DNA from: Nymphaea colorata
Lineage: Eukaryota > Streptophyta > Magnoliopsida > Nymphaeales > Nymphaeaceae
NCBI RefSeq assembly: GCF_008831285.2
Contig: NC_045139.1
Location: 25,214,412 to 25,278,411, forward strand
Direction of reading: 5' to 3'
DNA length: 64,000 bases
In this document: positions 22,641-33,547 of the stretch, one piece after another
Numbering within the stretch: the first letter of the stretch is position 1
Layout: the number at the start of each line of letters is the position of its first letter
Notes under the pieces: generated by a model
What the model was told of the DNA's origin: nothing
Database searches by the model: none
What the model saw: only the letters and a program-made list of their open reading frames with translations
Program-made: the position numbers and the translations under genes

Positions 22641-24330
22641 AAAGAATGCTTCCCTAAGGATTGTTGACGGTGGTAAAACTTGCACGAGCATTGCATGTGG
22701 AGGTCTTGATGAAGACACTTGACATTTTCCAACACTAGAAGTCATTGAGGTCAATGGTAACAAGAGAATCAACGTCTCACAGGGCGATTATGATCAGATG
22801 GCACTCCCATTTTGATGGCAGGGATGTGCAAAGGAGATTTCCTCATAAGAGTTTCAAATGAGGTGAAGCTTGATCAGTTGCAGGGAAAACCCCCTCATGG
22901 ATTCATCTCCCTGGCCTGCACCCTGTTGGCCGGAATTCTAAGGTTTTAGGGAGTTGCTCAAGGGTGTTCTCGTAGAAGTTGATGGGCCTACCAGGGCTGT
23001 TTCATAGAATGTGTTTACTAGAGTTAAGGTGTACCTCCCAATCAAAGTGCATCTCCCTCTAGAGATTGAACTCAAGACTGATGAAGGGTTTTCAAACAAC
23101 AAGTGATATATGAAAGTAGAGTTTGGTTTTGTAGATATTGTGATTCCAGAGCTCTATCCTAGGAGAATGAAGGATACTATCAGAAATTATGACTGTAAAG
23201 GTGAAGACATGAAGGTGAAAAATGTGGATCGAAGAAATATTTCATAAAATCACTCAATGTTCTTATGGGTGATGACGATTATGGGATCATCCCAGAGGTG
23301 GGCCTTGTGCAAGAATACATGGAACATGAAGTTGAGGGCCTAATAGAGAAGGTTGTTGAAAATATTGTGTCGCCTTATATCAAACTGAAAAGAGAGAAAT
23401 CTCTCGCCTCACAGAAAAGAAGGTAAGATCCCCAACCCCCTTTCATAAAATATGTGACAGAATGTGGTCAATCATGGCAAAGATGAAATCACCAGACGAT
23501 TCCAATTCCAAGCCAGTCTAAGGATGGTGCACAACATAAGCCAAAAGTCTTCAAACACATATTTTGGTCTTGGAACAGCATGACTTGTATTCTATCCCTA
23601 ACAATCCCAACACTTCTTCAAACTCCCATCTTGGCACGGGAAGGGGAAGCAAGGGTAAGGAAGGGCAGGTCTTGCTTACAGCTATAAGCAATAAGTCTTT
23701 TGTTTTCATTGATACAGAGCCATCTTTTTCTTGTGAGTGCCTGAGAAGTGGGAGCAACTTTGATGATATTCGAAAGGTCTTTCTGCAGCCCCTAGCTTCT
23801 GCAATTCTGATTTGTAGATGAAAATCTTATCATGGAATATTTGTGAGCTCATGAGAAGGTCTATGGGGTTGGAGTTAAGGTATGTTCTCCAAGAACATTA
23901 CCTTCCCGTTTTATTTCTTCCTGATCACATGCTTTATTTGGATGCAATTGAGAATTGGAAGAAGGACATTTATAGATATGTTGGTTTTGCTAACTGCTCC
24001 TTGCTTGATTCTAAAACTTGTATAATAGCGTGTTGGAATCCTGGTCATGTTGAAGTTAGGGTTCTGTTGGTTGCTGAAGCTAGGTTTTTGTTGGTTGATC
24101 AGTTTTAGATTATTTTAAAATGTTGCTTTCTAGATGAAAATTTATCTTCTATAGTCAGTGGAATCTGTTTGTTGACTGATTCATGCTCTATGGGAGTTGC
24201 TCTTGAAGAGAATGGTCAGTTGATTGGCAGGTATGATGGACCATGTGCTCTATTTGGTGATTTTTTCGTAGGATGGGGTAGTTTAATAAAATGGAATGAG
24301 GCTCAATCCTGGTTCATGTAGGAATTTTAG
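22640..24330 (+). mobile_element. LINE (L1-type non-LTR) fragment, decayed
   Basis: The first part (about 22900-23240) translates in broken frames to GVLVEVDGPTRAV, RVKVYLPI and KTDEGFSNNK, which resembles plant LINE ORF1 (DUF4283). From 23818 MKILSWNICEL opens an apurinic endonuclease-like domain (DAIENWKKDIYRYVGFANCS), the usual beginning of LINE ORF2. At about 24240-24310 a GDF motif and KWNEA follow in broken frame. No RT is present, so the fragment is truncated on the right near the CACTA border. The left edge is uncertain. Confidence 0.6.
23818..24108 (+). pseudogene. LINE ORF2 endonuclease N-terminus
   Basis: 96 residues starting MKILSWNIC, the signature of the exonuclease-endonuclease-phosphatase fold in plant L1 elements. 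The catalytic QETH/E block after the VFLP segment is replaced by PDHML, so the catalytic Glu appears lost. The frame stops at 24106-24108, while similarity continues in other frames (GDFFVGWG near 24260). Confidence 0.6.
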
Positions 24331-24533
24331 GAAATTTCTCATTGACAGTACACTATATCGAATGGAAAAGAATAATCACTACAAAAGAATGTCCTTTTAT
24401 TGATATGCAGAAAGCATTAGTAAAACTATTGAAAATGTCAATATATGTATTACTGACAATTCAAAGGAAACCACTTTTCTCTCCACATCCATAGCAAGCG
24501 GTGATGGGGGATCTGGGCTATAAGGAGGTATGT

Positions 24534-24534
<1 letters not shown>

Positions 24535-24578
<44 letters not shown>
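24535..24578. repeat. (CT)n microsatellite
   Basis: 22 CT units in the terminal part of the CACTA remnant. It makes the - strand frame there read as a run of Arg-Glu. Confidence 0.95.
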
Positions 24579-24580
<2 letters not shown>

Positions 24581-25599
24581 AGGCAGTGGAAGCTGGAAAT
24601 GTCCAGCAACACCAGTGCTAGAATGGTTGTAGCACTTATAATGGAGCGAGATGCACCTGCAATTTTTTTTTCATTCTCTGTAAGTTCTGTACGATGACAG
24701 GTTAAGCCGTTGTACAGAAAAAAATTGTCATCTTTGCTATCACCGAATGTCAATGGCTTCCCCCAATGAAGTTATAGTCGACAATGCCAAGGTCATCACC
24801 GTAAATTTGTAGCAACGACTTGTTAGCCTCTATCGACGATAAGAACCGTCAACGAATCTAAATATTCTTGTATCCTATGTTCATTTCTTTCAAGTTTAAT
24901 TGAACATTCAAATGATATTTGGATTACTTGTTTAGGTGTGATAACGTACCAATGGTGTTACCACATATGTTTTTTTCAATGTCTATGACATCTGAACTAT
25001 GAAATAATATGTTATTCTTCTAATATGGTAGTGTGAAGAAGATACTCATTTTCTTCCAGTTGTGTATAAACCTTTTGTTTGGGTTGAATTATCTTTCATT
25101 ACAACATTTGTCACTGTGATGTATTGCAATATTCTCAGATAGGAGAATTGGAATCAGTCTCATTTTCACAGTACCATCAAATAGGTGACCGTTTTTTCCA
25201 TATTTATTATTATAGGCAAGCAACAATGATGTCTCATATAATACATTTTTTTGTTTGCTTTAATCTACAACTAACGGTACCTATGTAACATATTCGACAT
25301 GCTAGCTTGCCTTTAGTACTCCACCTTGGTAAATAAGTATATTTTGAAAGTCATGTATAGTACAGTTGAAAGTATTCCTCTTTATGAATATCAAATATAT
25401 GTACTATTTCACTTCATAGTGTTAATAATTCATCTAAAGCGGTTGCAAACAAACATCAATGTTAGATGTATTGGAAGCAGTTGGTCCAGGTATAAGCAAT
25501 GATAACACGATATAAGATTGCTTCATTACACATTTAAGGTGGGAGAATTAAAATGACTAACAAAATAGGCCAAATATTGTAAGCTGAGGTCATACTTTC

Positions 25600-26388
25600 A
25601 AATTAAAATCATCACTTGTTAAACCAAGTCATATATTTTGAGCATCCTGCAAAAGTTGAGTTCATTTCATCAAACCTCTTCCATGTTAATCCATCTATTG
25701 GGCATATCAAACACTCCATCTTTATCATGAGTTTCAAAATGTCATGTCATCTGTCATGCAACATTATGCACTTTAACTGTGGTGCAATCAGAAAAAAATG
25801 CATAGTTTTGGTAGGTGTCATTTTTTCATTTTTAGATGCATTCGTGGTAGATTGATTGCCGGTATCTTGCTATCATGGCACACCATATTTGACATATGTA
25901 TCTTTTGATGAGGACTTATTCTTATATAACATGCAGCTATTTGGGCACATATCTATTGCATTATGATTCCCCAATTGTGTGATAATTTTTTTGGCTTTAT
26001 ATATGGTCTTTGGTAATTGCATTCCAGTAGGGACAGCTTCATGTAATAGATCAAATAACATGTTGAAACTTTTGTTTCTTCACCGACATAAAATATAATA
26101 TAAAACAAGTAAACTAAAAAATCCCTTTTCATATGTCTACTGCAGTCTAGATAAAGTTTCCCTTCTACAATTCTATTCAATCTTTTATACATGTCATTGT
26201 CTTCCCCTCCTTCAATAACGTGGTTGATGGGCCTACCTGAAGCCAATGCATCTTCATGCATGTCAAAAACATCATCTAGCATTTCGTGCATGTTTTTAAA
26301 GTGCATGTTGGTTAGTTAGTTAACTTCTATTGGAGTTAAAAAAAACTAATTTCCTATGATAAAGCCAATAGGAGGATGACTGATCCAT
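25600..26388 (-). pseudogene. CACTA TNP2-like transposase, middle part
   Basis: In transcription order: MHEMLDDVFD, then LLHEAVPTGMQLPKTIYKAKK and IDMCPNSCMLYKN, the classic TNP2 zinc-ribbon region. In broken frames follow SKIPAI, DKDGVF/DMP-like and RFDEMNSTFAG, which correspond to the family segment leading to the GLASDGFNPF motif. At least four frameshifts or stops are present. The product would bind the CACTA ends and mobilise the element. Confidence 0.75.
26384..26388. repeat. E3 target site duplication, left (TCCAT)
   Basis: TCCAT before the 5' LTR, repeated exactly at 31577-31581. Confidence 0.92.
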
Positions 26389-26732
26389 TGTTAAGGAAAG
26401 AATTGCCAATGGCTAAAGATTGGCAATCAAGCCTAGACGTTATCAAGAATCATGGAAAGAGATTGGCAATCAAGCCTAGACATTGTCAAGAATCATCTCA
26501 ACGAGGGAAATAATTCAAAATACAAGCTGCACTCATAACTCCTCGTCTGTAATGTTACCATATGTATAGCAGCCTTGTAACGATGTACCAGCTATGTAAC
26601 GTTGTAACTCTAGCTTTGTAACGTCTAGTTATCACACTATATAATCTAAGGAATACTCTTGCAAATTAGTATGCAAGAGAGTCACTCATCCTCTTGAGTC
26701 ATCATCCCTTCTCTTGTTTCTATTCTCGTTCA
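26389..26732 (+). repeat. E3 5' LTR (two 43-bp units)
   Basis: Starts TGTTAAGG and ends CTCGTTCA. Near its start a 43-bp unit (GATTGGCAATCAAGCCTAGA...) occurs twice. Confidence 0.95.
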
Positions 26733-26744
26733 TGGTATCAGAGC
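26733..26744 (+). other. E3 primer binding site
   Basis: TGGTATCAGAGC, the exact complement expected for the 3' end of plant initiator tRNA-Met, directly after the LTR. Confidence 0.93.
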
Positions 26745-26843
26745 CATCTGCCTAGTTCTTGGTGCTCCTCTATTCTGGTTGCCCCTTTGTTCAACCATAG
26801 TTCTTTTTAGTGTCTCTATTCACCTGCACATCAACACAGGTAC

Positions 26844-27227
26844 CAACCTTCGTTGGTCCTCATACTGTTCAAGTTTCATCCTCTGCTCATTGGAGTCCAT
26901 CCTTGCCCAAAACCGTCGTATGAGCTGGCCGGAATCTTCCGTTTTCCGGCCGCCTCTCTTGTTGCGTCTTTTGTGAAACAGGGGAAACCGACTTCCTCAT
27001 GGCATACTTGTTCATCTGCACACCGTTGTTGGTGACAACCTTCGTTGGTCCTCATACTGCTCAGAAAACATCCCCAACTCGTTGTGGTTGCAAGGAGCCT
27101 ATCCTTGCCTAATATTGTTGCCTGAGCCGACCAGAAGCTCCTGTTTTCTGGCCACTTCTTATGTTCTTCTTCAGAGCGTGAAACTAGGGATTCAGAAAGT
27201 GGCGGAACTTCAAAAGCCTGGTTTTAA
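26844..27227 (+). repeat. 192-bp tandem duplication in the E3 leader
   Basis: CAACCTTCGTTGGTCCTCAT occurs at 26844 and again at 27036. Downstream parts also align (CATCCTTGCCCAA against CTATCCTTGCCTAA, and CTCCTGTTTTCTGGCCAC against CTTCCGTTTTCCGGCCGC). The segment around 26930-26960 resembles the leader repeat of E2. Confidence 0.8.
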
Positions 27228-27663
27228 CTCCATGATTTTAAACTTGGTCTGAGTGATTGCCCAGGTGTCTAGCTTCCAAAACATCCCTGCTCGACATCTA
27301 CCTTGGCCGGAAAAGCTAATGCCGGCCTGATTTTTCATCGCCTGTCTGTGGCGTATCCCCTGTTTTTGCTTGTCTCTTGCAGAATCACGTGACTTTCTAA
27401 GATGCGTGATTCTTCTTGGAGGCAAATGAGGGACCAAGCTTGGTGGCGTTGGATTCAAGCACAAGTCTACTATTTTTGGACCAGTTTCCAAAATTTTAGG
27501 ACGATCCGGTGAAGAGCTGCATATATTACAAGTGACGCTCGTCCCAGAAGCCTTTTATTTCCTGCGTGGAAGATTCTCGCTTGCTGCATGTTCTTAGCCG
27601 TCTCTATTGGAACCTCTGTTTTTCATTATATTCAGCCTTAAGTTGTCTTCCTTTAAATGTACC

Positions 27664-28538
27664 ATGGCTACCACGTCTCCCATCCAATGGGATCCCGATG
27701 CTGCTCTGGTCTCCGTTAAACTTAATCGAGATAACTACCTGTTATGGCGAAGTCAACTAGAGTCGTCAGTTTGTTGATGAGACTCAAATCGAACCACCAA
27801 AATAGATAACAAAGGACGACAAAACTGAAACGAATCCAAAATTTGTTGCATGGAGAAAGCTGGACCGACTGACATTAAGCTGGATCAAGGCAACAGTCAC
27901 TGAAGCTGTGTTGGGGCAGATCATGCGCGCCAAAACTGCCTTTGATGCTTGGACAACGCTTGAGAAATCATATGGTTCTCAGTCTCCTCTAAGAATCATG
28001 TTGTTGCGTAAGGAGTTGCTTCTTATCAACAAGGGAAGTATGTCTATGCAAGCTTATTTAGATCAAATCAGATTTCTTTCGGATGCTTTATCCACTGCTG
28101 GTCAAGAAATTTCCAATCAAGATCTAGCACAAGTCACACTTAATGGATTGTCTTCTGAATATAAAAGTTTTATAACCATGCTTACTGGTCCATCATCATC
28201 AAATCTTTCATTTTCTGAACTATTTGATCTTTTGCTCAATCAAGAAAAACAGCTTGCCTTACTTAAGTCAACTTCGATGAAACTCGACTGAGTCTGTTCA
28301 GCCAGCATCGCAGGTTATCAACCAAACTACGTTCAGCGTTTTTCGTGGGCAACGTCGAGGCAGAGGGTTTTTCTACGGCCGAAGAGGAAGAAATCGAGGT
28401 GGCCATGGAAATCAATTTCTGGGACATGGAAATCAGTCCTAGCCACAATCGCGACATGGTACAACTAATCCACAATACCAACGCCCTCTTATTGTTTGCC
28501 AATATTGTAGACGGAAGAGGCACTCAGCTCGCACGTGC
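27664..28538 (+). pseudogene. E3 gag and zinc knuckle
   Basis: The ATG at 27664 opens MATTSPIQWDPDAALVSVKL, then DNYLLWRSQLES, before a stop near 27775. The UBN2-type domain continues at 27908-28291 (AKTAFDAWTTLEKSY, ALSTAGQEISNQDL). After another break a zinc knuckle with correct CX2CX4HX4C spacing (CQYCRRKRHSARTC) is found at 28497-28538. The glycine usual before the His is changed to Arg. Confidence 0.82.
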
Positions 28539-28565
28539 TACGACATTCCTCAAGCCTACTCTGCC

Positions 28566-29640
28566 ATGAGTCTGCAAGACTCATTAAACGAATATTGGTA
28601 TCCAGATACAGGTGCTACAAATCATATTGTAGCAAGTGATGATATGATGCACAACAAAGCTCCTCAGGATGGACAAGAGAACGTCATTATTGGTAATGGC
28701 TCTCACCTTTTTATTAAACATACTGGTGATCAGTCGATGTTAATGGGAATTCTTTTAAACTAAAGAATACTCTTCACGTCCCCACTATTGCTCACAATTT
28801 GTTATCGGTCAGAAAACTTACTACTGATAATGACTGTATTTTTGAGTTCTCATCATATGAATTTGTGATCAAGGATCGGCGAACAAACAAAATTCTTCTT
28901 CGGGGACCAAAGAAGCGTAATGGACTCTATCCCATTGCGCTTAAGCGAGCTAGCGAGAATCAAGAAAGAGCAGCCTTCAGCAGTTGGTTTTCATGTCACA
29001 ATGATGCAGCCTCATATGAACTATGGCATCGTCGGTTAAGACATGCGAATAAAAAGGATTGTGAATCTTTTAAACACTAGTTATTTAATTTCCATAAACT
29101 CTTCATCTCGATGAGAGGTCTATGAATCGTGTTTTGTTAGCAAAATGCATAAACAACCATTTCCTTCTTCTGATTTTCATGCTTCTCGAGTTCTTGAAGT
29201 TTTACATATGGACATTTGGGGACCAGCTCCCGTGATCTCCAAGGTTGGTTTCAAATATTTTCTTCTCATAGTTGATAATTTCTCTCGCTATTCATGGTTA
29301 TTTCCTCTCAAGACAAAATTTGAAGTGGTTGACTGTGTTTGCAATTTTAAAGTCTTGGTGGAAAATCAATTAATTCAAAAATTGCCACCATACAGTCAGA
29401 CAATGGAGGTGAATTTTGCACCAAGGCGTTAGAATCATTCTGTGAAGAACATGGAATTCTTCATCGATTTTCCTATCCTTATACGCTTGAGCAAAACGGC
29501 ATAGTTGAAAGGAAAAAATAGACACATTGTTGAAACTGGTTTGTGTATGATACACGACTCTGGCCTTGATTACAAGTTTTGGGTTGAATCTTTCAGGACT
29601 GCAGTATATATTATTAATCGGCTCTTGATTCTAAAGCTTA
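28566..29640 (+). pseudogene. E3 protease, pre-integrase and integrase remnants
   Basis: Protease motif WYPDTGATNHI (about residue 10 of the frame at 28566). Pre-integrase WHRRLRHANKKD at about 29024-29060. Integrase LEVLHMDIWGPAPV and IVDNFSRYSW at 29190-29310, then further frames with the NG.VERK-like segment near 29500. At least four breaks. Confidence 0.82.
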
Positions 29641-29667
29641 AATAAAAGACTCCTTTTCAACTGGTGT

Positions 29668-31095
29668 TTGACAGGGTGCCCGATTATACTCATCTACGAG
29701 TTTGTGGACCCATATGTTATCCACTTCTCTCTTTATCAAACAACACCAAGTTTTATTGGCTATGCAAGCATACATAAAGGGTATCTTTGTTATTATGCCA
29801 CATTTCGAAGGACTCTTATCTCTAGGCATGTGATTTTTTATGAGAATTTGCACACTGGACAGTCACCAACATCTGTTGATGCTTCTTTCTGGATGCCTAG
29901 TACTCAAACTGATCAAGGTACGGTGGTTAATCTTGAACATAGCACTTCTCAGGACATGGATCCTTTAGCATATCAAGATAATATGCTTTCACTAGTCAAT
30001 CATGCTTCAACACCTCCACAGGACAGTTCTTTCTTGTCACATGTGGCTGATTTTTCAGCCTCTCATCAAGACATCTCGCCTTCACGAAATCATGCTACAC
30101 CTACATTCATACAACAACAACCAAGTCCTTCATCACCTCTTGGAACATGTTCTCATGATAATCTTATCGATCTGCCCATACATGATTTTGCTGGTCATGA
30201 ACACACACAAGAGGCTAAAAATGAAACAATACAAGAAAGCTCACCTTTTACGCAACCGGTTCAGCGTACTCATTCAATGGTAACCAGGTCAATGACAGGT
30301 TCCTTGACACCGAAAATATTTTGTGTTATGATAGATCAGAAAGAACCAACCTCCTTCAATGAAGCAATTCAGCAGAGTGATTGGCAACAAGCAATGAAGC
30401 ATGAGATCGATGCACTCAAACTAAACAAAATGTGGCGGCTTGTTCCAACATGGCATGGTCTTAATGTCATTAGTTCCAAATGGGTATACAAGATTAAACG
30501 GAACGTCGATGGGACCATAGCTAGACATAAGGCACGACTTGTTACTCGTGGTTTCCTTCAAGAAGAAGGCATCAACTACTCGAAAACCTTCAGTCCAACA
30601 GTAAAACCCACGACTATTAGGGTCTTACTTTCGTTAGCCGTACAACAAGGGTGGCCTTTTCGTCAACTTGATTTTGACAATGCTTTTCTTAATGGCCACC
30701 TAGATGAAGACGACTATATGACCCAACCAAAAGGCTTTGAAGATCAAAAACATCCTACTTATGTATGTAAACTGGAAAAAGCTATATGTGGCCTCAAACA
30801 AGCCCCACGAGCTTGGTACCATCGGCTCAGTTGTTATCTTCTAAGGATTGGTTTCTTCATCTTACAATCGGATGCATCACTATTTATCTATTCCAAAGGC
30901 AAAGATAACCTTTATGTGCTTGTTTATGTTGATGATATAATCGTTAATGCTTCATCCCCTTCTCTTATTGATTGGGTTATTCGACAACTCCAGGATACAT
31001 TTTTTATGAAAGATCTTGGAATTTTCATTTCATTCGAGATCATGTCAATCAAAGAAATATCCAAGTTAAATTCATATGATCCGCTGAACAATTGA
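29668..31095 (+). pseudogene. E3 integrase C-terminus and reverse transcriptase, RNase H deleted
   Basis: 475 residues open. The first part is the integrase C-terminus (FIGYASIHKGYLCY, RTLISRHVIFYE) and a Ser/Gln/His-rich linker. RT follows: SDWQQAMKHEIDALK, SKWVYKIKR, KARLVTRGFLQEEG, FDNAFLNGHLDE, CGLKQAPRAWY and the intact catalytic box LVYVDDIIV. RT ends near FEIM and jumps directly to the last residues of RNase H, with TDGTTKALSTSSFN in the next frame. About 800 bp typical of RNase H are therefore missing. Confidence 0.88.
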
Positions 31096-31178
31096 CTGAT
31101 GGAACGACGAAAGCACTTAGCACTAGTTCGTTCAACTTGTTTTGAAACAAGCTAAATGTAGTTGATCCAACGTTCAGC

Positions 31179-31189
31179 TTGAGGGAGCA
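31179..31189 (+). other. E3 polypurine tract
   Basis: TTGAGGGAGCA lies directly before the 3' LTR. It is a short, imperfect purine run. Confidence 0.6.
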
Positions 31190-31576
31190 TGTTAAGGAAA
31201 GAACTGTCAATGGCTGAAGATTGGCAATCAAGCCTAGACGTTATCAAGAATCATGGAAAGAGATTGGCAATCAAGCCTAGACGTTATCAAGAATCATGGA
31301 AAGAGATTGGCAATGAAGCCTAGACGTTGTCAAGAATCATCTCAACGAGGGAAAGAATTCAAAATACAAGTTGCACTCATAACTCCTAGTCCGTAATGTT
31401 AACATATGTATAGCAGCCTTGTAACGATGTACCAGCTGTGTAACGTTGTAACTCTAGCTTTGTAACGTCTGGTTATTACACTATATAATCTAAGGAATAC
31501 TCTTGCAAATTAGTATGCAAGAGAGTCACTTATCCTCTTGAGTCATCATCCCTTCTCTTGTTTCTATTCTCGTTCA
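31190..31576 (+). repeat. E3 3' LTR (three 43-bp units)
   Basis: Same sequence as the 5' LTR except for single-base changes and one extra copy of the 43-bp unit. The length difference (387 - 344) is exactly 43. Confidence 0.95.
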
Positions 31577-31760
31577 TCCATGAGAAACAATAGAATCTAA
31601 TGCATCAAGTGCCTTCTGAAACCTAAAATTGTTCCATTTTATGCATGAACATCTCATTCGTCCTTTGACTATGCATTATTAACACTTGCAAAATCAAAGA
31701 AATTGTCTACATCGTTCAAATATTCTATACTGTCTCTTCTCTTCACAATCAAACTTTCAT
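31577..31760 (-). pseudogene. CACTA TNP2-like transposase, N-terminal part
   Basis: On - it reads SIEYLNDVDNFFDFAS and, one frame over, MRCSCIKWNNFRFQKALD. This is the family N-terminus with its CPC.KC.N.RF zinc-binding segment. The sequence continues at 26388 across the E3 insertion. A stop and a frameshift lie between the two motifs. Bases 31577-31581 are the right TCCAT duplication of E3. Confidence 0.72.
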
Positions 31761-31790
31761 CTTCTTTATTATTAGAGTTTTGATTTAAAT

Positions 31791-32675
31791 AATCAAAAAA
31801 TATATGTAAAAGGAGTTAACTAAAAGACAACTACTTGTTAATTGTTGTTAATAATAACACATTACGTGCAATTCTTACAAGACCATGGAGTGTAAGAAGG
31901 GCCTTAGTAGTGAGACTCAGAGTGTCTTGGACTGTTGTATTTGGCTTCTTCCCTTCGAAGATAATGGCTTGCAGTAATGGAATGGCCTGTATACAAATTG
32001 CTTCTCTATATGAAGGCAAAGAAAACATTGCTATTTGTGGAGTTAACACAATCACAGGCTTCGGTCTTCTCTTTCCTCCTCAAAGATGTCATTTTAGCTT
32101 CTATTCTATTGGAACGATGTTGCTTAGCCAGGCTTTAAATACGACGTTGATAGATGGGATTCACCAAGTCCTTGGATTTTCAACAATAAGAGGTGGACCA
32201 GATGGCTCATAAATTTGCGGGAGGGAGACTTTGCCCTCCGGAGGTGTTAGAAATTTTGTGAATATCTTTGCTTGTATTTCCATTTCTCTTGAGGCTCCAT
32301 CTGTTGATCTTGCTGCTTGTTTGTTATCCTCCACCGGTATGAGCTCGGTGGAGTTTGTTTTGTTTTTTCTCCCTTCTTCTATTTGTTGGTTATTGGATTC
32401 TTTCTCCTTCGTTTGAAATAAATGATGGAGGCAGAACCTCCAGCAGAGCGTTTGCTTGCGTATCAGTTTCTCTAAACGAAATAATACAAACGATGACCCA
32501 AAAAATCCTAACTCAATTGAATGATGGCCCTGATGTCTGGCTTAAAGCTAGCACGGATATTCTCTGTTGAACCAGTTGATTGTCTCCTGATCCATTCGAG
32601 TCCAAGGAATGATATCGCACCAACAAGGCAGTAGGCGGTGTTGCAGGAAGCAGGTGTCATCAATGAAAGCAAGGC
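31791..32675. other. Gene-free stretch between CACTA remnant and E4
   Basis: No family recognised. The longest frame (31835-32212, 125 residues) shows no known motif. TTAGTAGTG near 31903 resembles a CACTA end but does not match the left terminus. Confidence 0.4.
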
Positions 32676-32680
32676 TTCTA
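32676..32680. repeat. E4 target site duplication, left (TTCTA)
   Basis: TTCTA before the left LTR. TTTTA follows the right LTR at 39308-39312, so four of five bases match and one has probably mutated. Confidence 0.65.
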
Positions 32681-33149
32681 TGTTTGGATTTCTCCCCTTC
32701 ATGCATACACAAAACGATATGCCCTAAACAGGATCATGTTCATGCTAAATCATTGAATTAAACCAAATAAACTTAACTGTAGCGGAAGTGTACCTGAATC
32801 CATCTGAAGAACTGGACGGTAGATCGCGGTAGGATCTTCCAGGGTTTTTGCGGCGCGCTTGAGGCCTCTCTCAGATGGGAAAGAGGAAAACCCTAGACAC
32901 CAACGTTTCAGGTAACCATTGCACAACCCCAGGGACCACTACCAATTTATATTAAGGGCAATTACGGATTCCACCCATCAAAGAGTCTGTAATTGCGTAC
33001 TAGTATTTATGCATTTCAAAATTACCTCATACCATCTAAAATGACATAATATCCTAAAATGCAATCACTTAAGCGGATATTTACGTTAAGATAGCCATAA
33101 TGTCTGAAATTTCTAATTGACATATGTCGACCCATCAAATGATCTTACA
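32681..33149 (-). repeat. E4 3' LTR
   Basis: On - it starts TGTAAGATCATTTGATGGG and ends AAATCCAAACA. It aligns throughout with 38842-39307. Confidence 0.92.
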
Positions 33150-33164
33150 ATCTCTCACTTGGGC
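33150..33164 (-). other. E4 polypurine tract region
   Basis: On - CCCAAGTGAGAGAT lies directly before the LTR, the usual arrangement for this Copia group. Confidence 0.6.
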
Positions 33165-33547
33165 CAAATATATCTTTATACATTCAGACATTACACAAAA
33201 CCTTAGGAGCTCATAATTGTTATCTTATTAAACGTCATTTTCACCAATCTCATCCATAACCATATCAACACAGAACCAAAGCGGCTTTCGCTATAATAAA
33301 ATTAGCTAAACCTTCAATGATCACAAATATTAACATAATCAATGACATAGATCTGATATGGATGTATAGCATGAGAATTACATGTAATGTGATTACAACG
33401 TGTTTATTTTCAACTGGTCCAACTTTAAAACCTTATGGAGATCAAAAAGCACATAAATACAGAATGGAACCAAAGAACTTTAAACTTTATTATGCAGAAA
33501 ACTGAATATGTGTCCATACATAAGAACAAACAAAATACAAACTTCCA

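Larger units (their letters stand above)
26389..31576 (+). mobile_element. Ty1/copia LTR retrotransposon E3, nested in the CACTA remnant
   Basis: LTRs of 344 and 387 bp, a perfect TCCAT duplication, an exact TGGTATCAGAGC primer site and a purine tract. Gag, zinc knuckle, protease, integrase and RT are present in broken frames. Almost the whole RNase H is deleted between the end of RT (about 31045) and its extreme C-terminus (about 31080). The LTRs are similar apart from one 43-bp repeat unit, so the insertion is younger than E2. It landed inside a transposase gene that was probably already broken. Confidence 0.95.
24377..31790 (-). mobile_element. CACTA (En/Spm) transposon remnant interrupted by Copia E3
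   Basis: The left end reads CACTACAAAAGAATGTCC, the typical CACTA terminus, in the inward direction. A TNP2-like transposase on - lies at 25600-26388 and resumes at 31577-~31760. The gap between them is exactly the Copia E3 insertion with its TCCAT duplication. The catalytic core of the transposase is missing (nothing recognisable from 24380 to 25590), so this is a deletion derivative. I could not find the matching right terminus. Confidence 0.7.

Noticed and set aside
24397-24753. - strand frame of 118 residues with an Arg-Glu run
   Set aside because: The run is the translation of the (CT)n microsatellite. The rest has no motif.
26389-26520. CRISPR-like array from the repeated 43-bp units in the E3 LTRs
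   Set aside because: The units are directly adjacent without spacers and lie in LTRs of a plant retroelement.
31895-31912. TTAGTAGTG as the right terminus of the CACTA element
   Set aside because: Only the last five or six bases agree with the complement of the left terminus, and no 3-bp duplication was evident.
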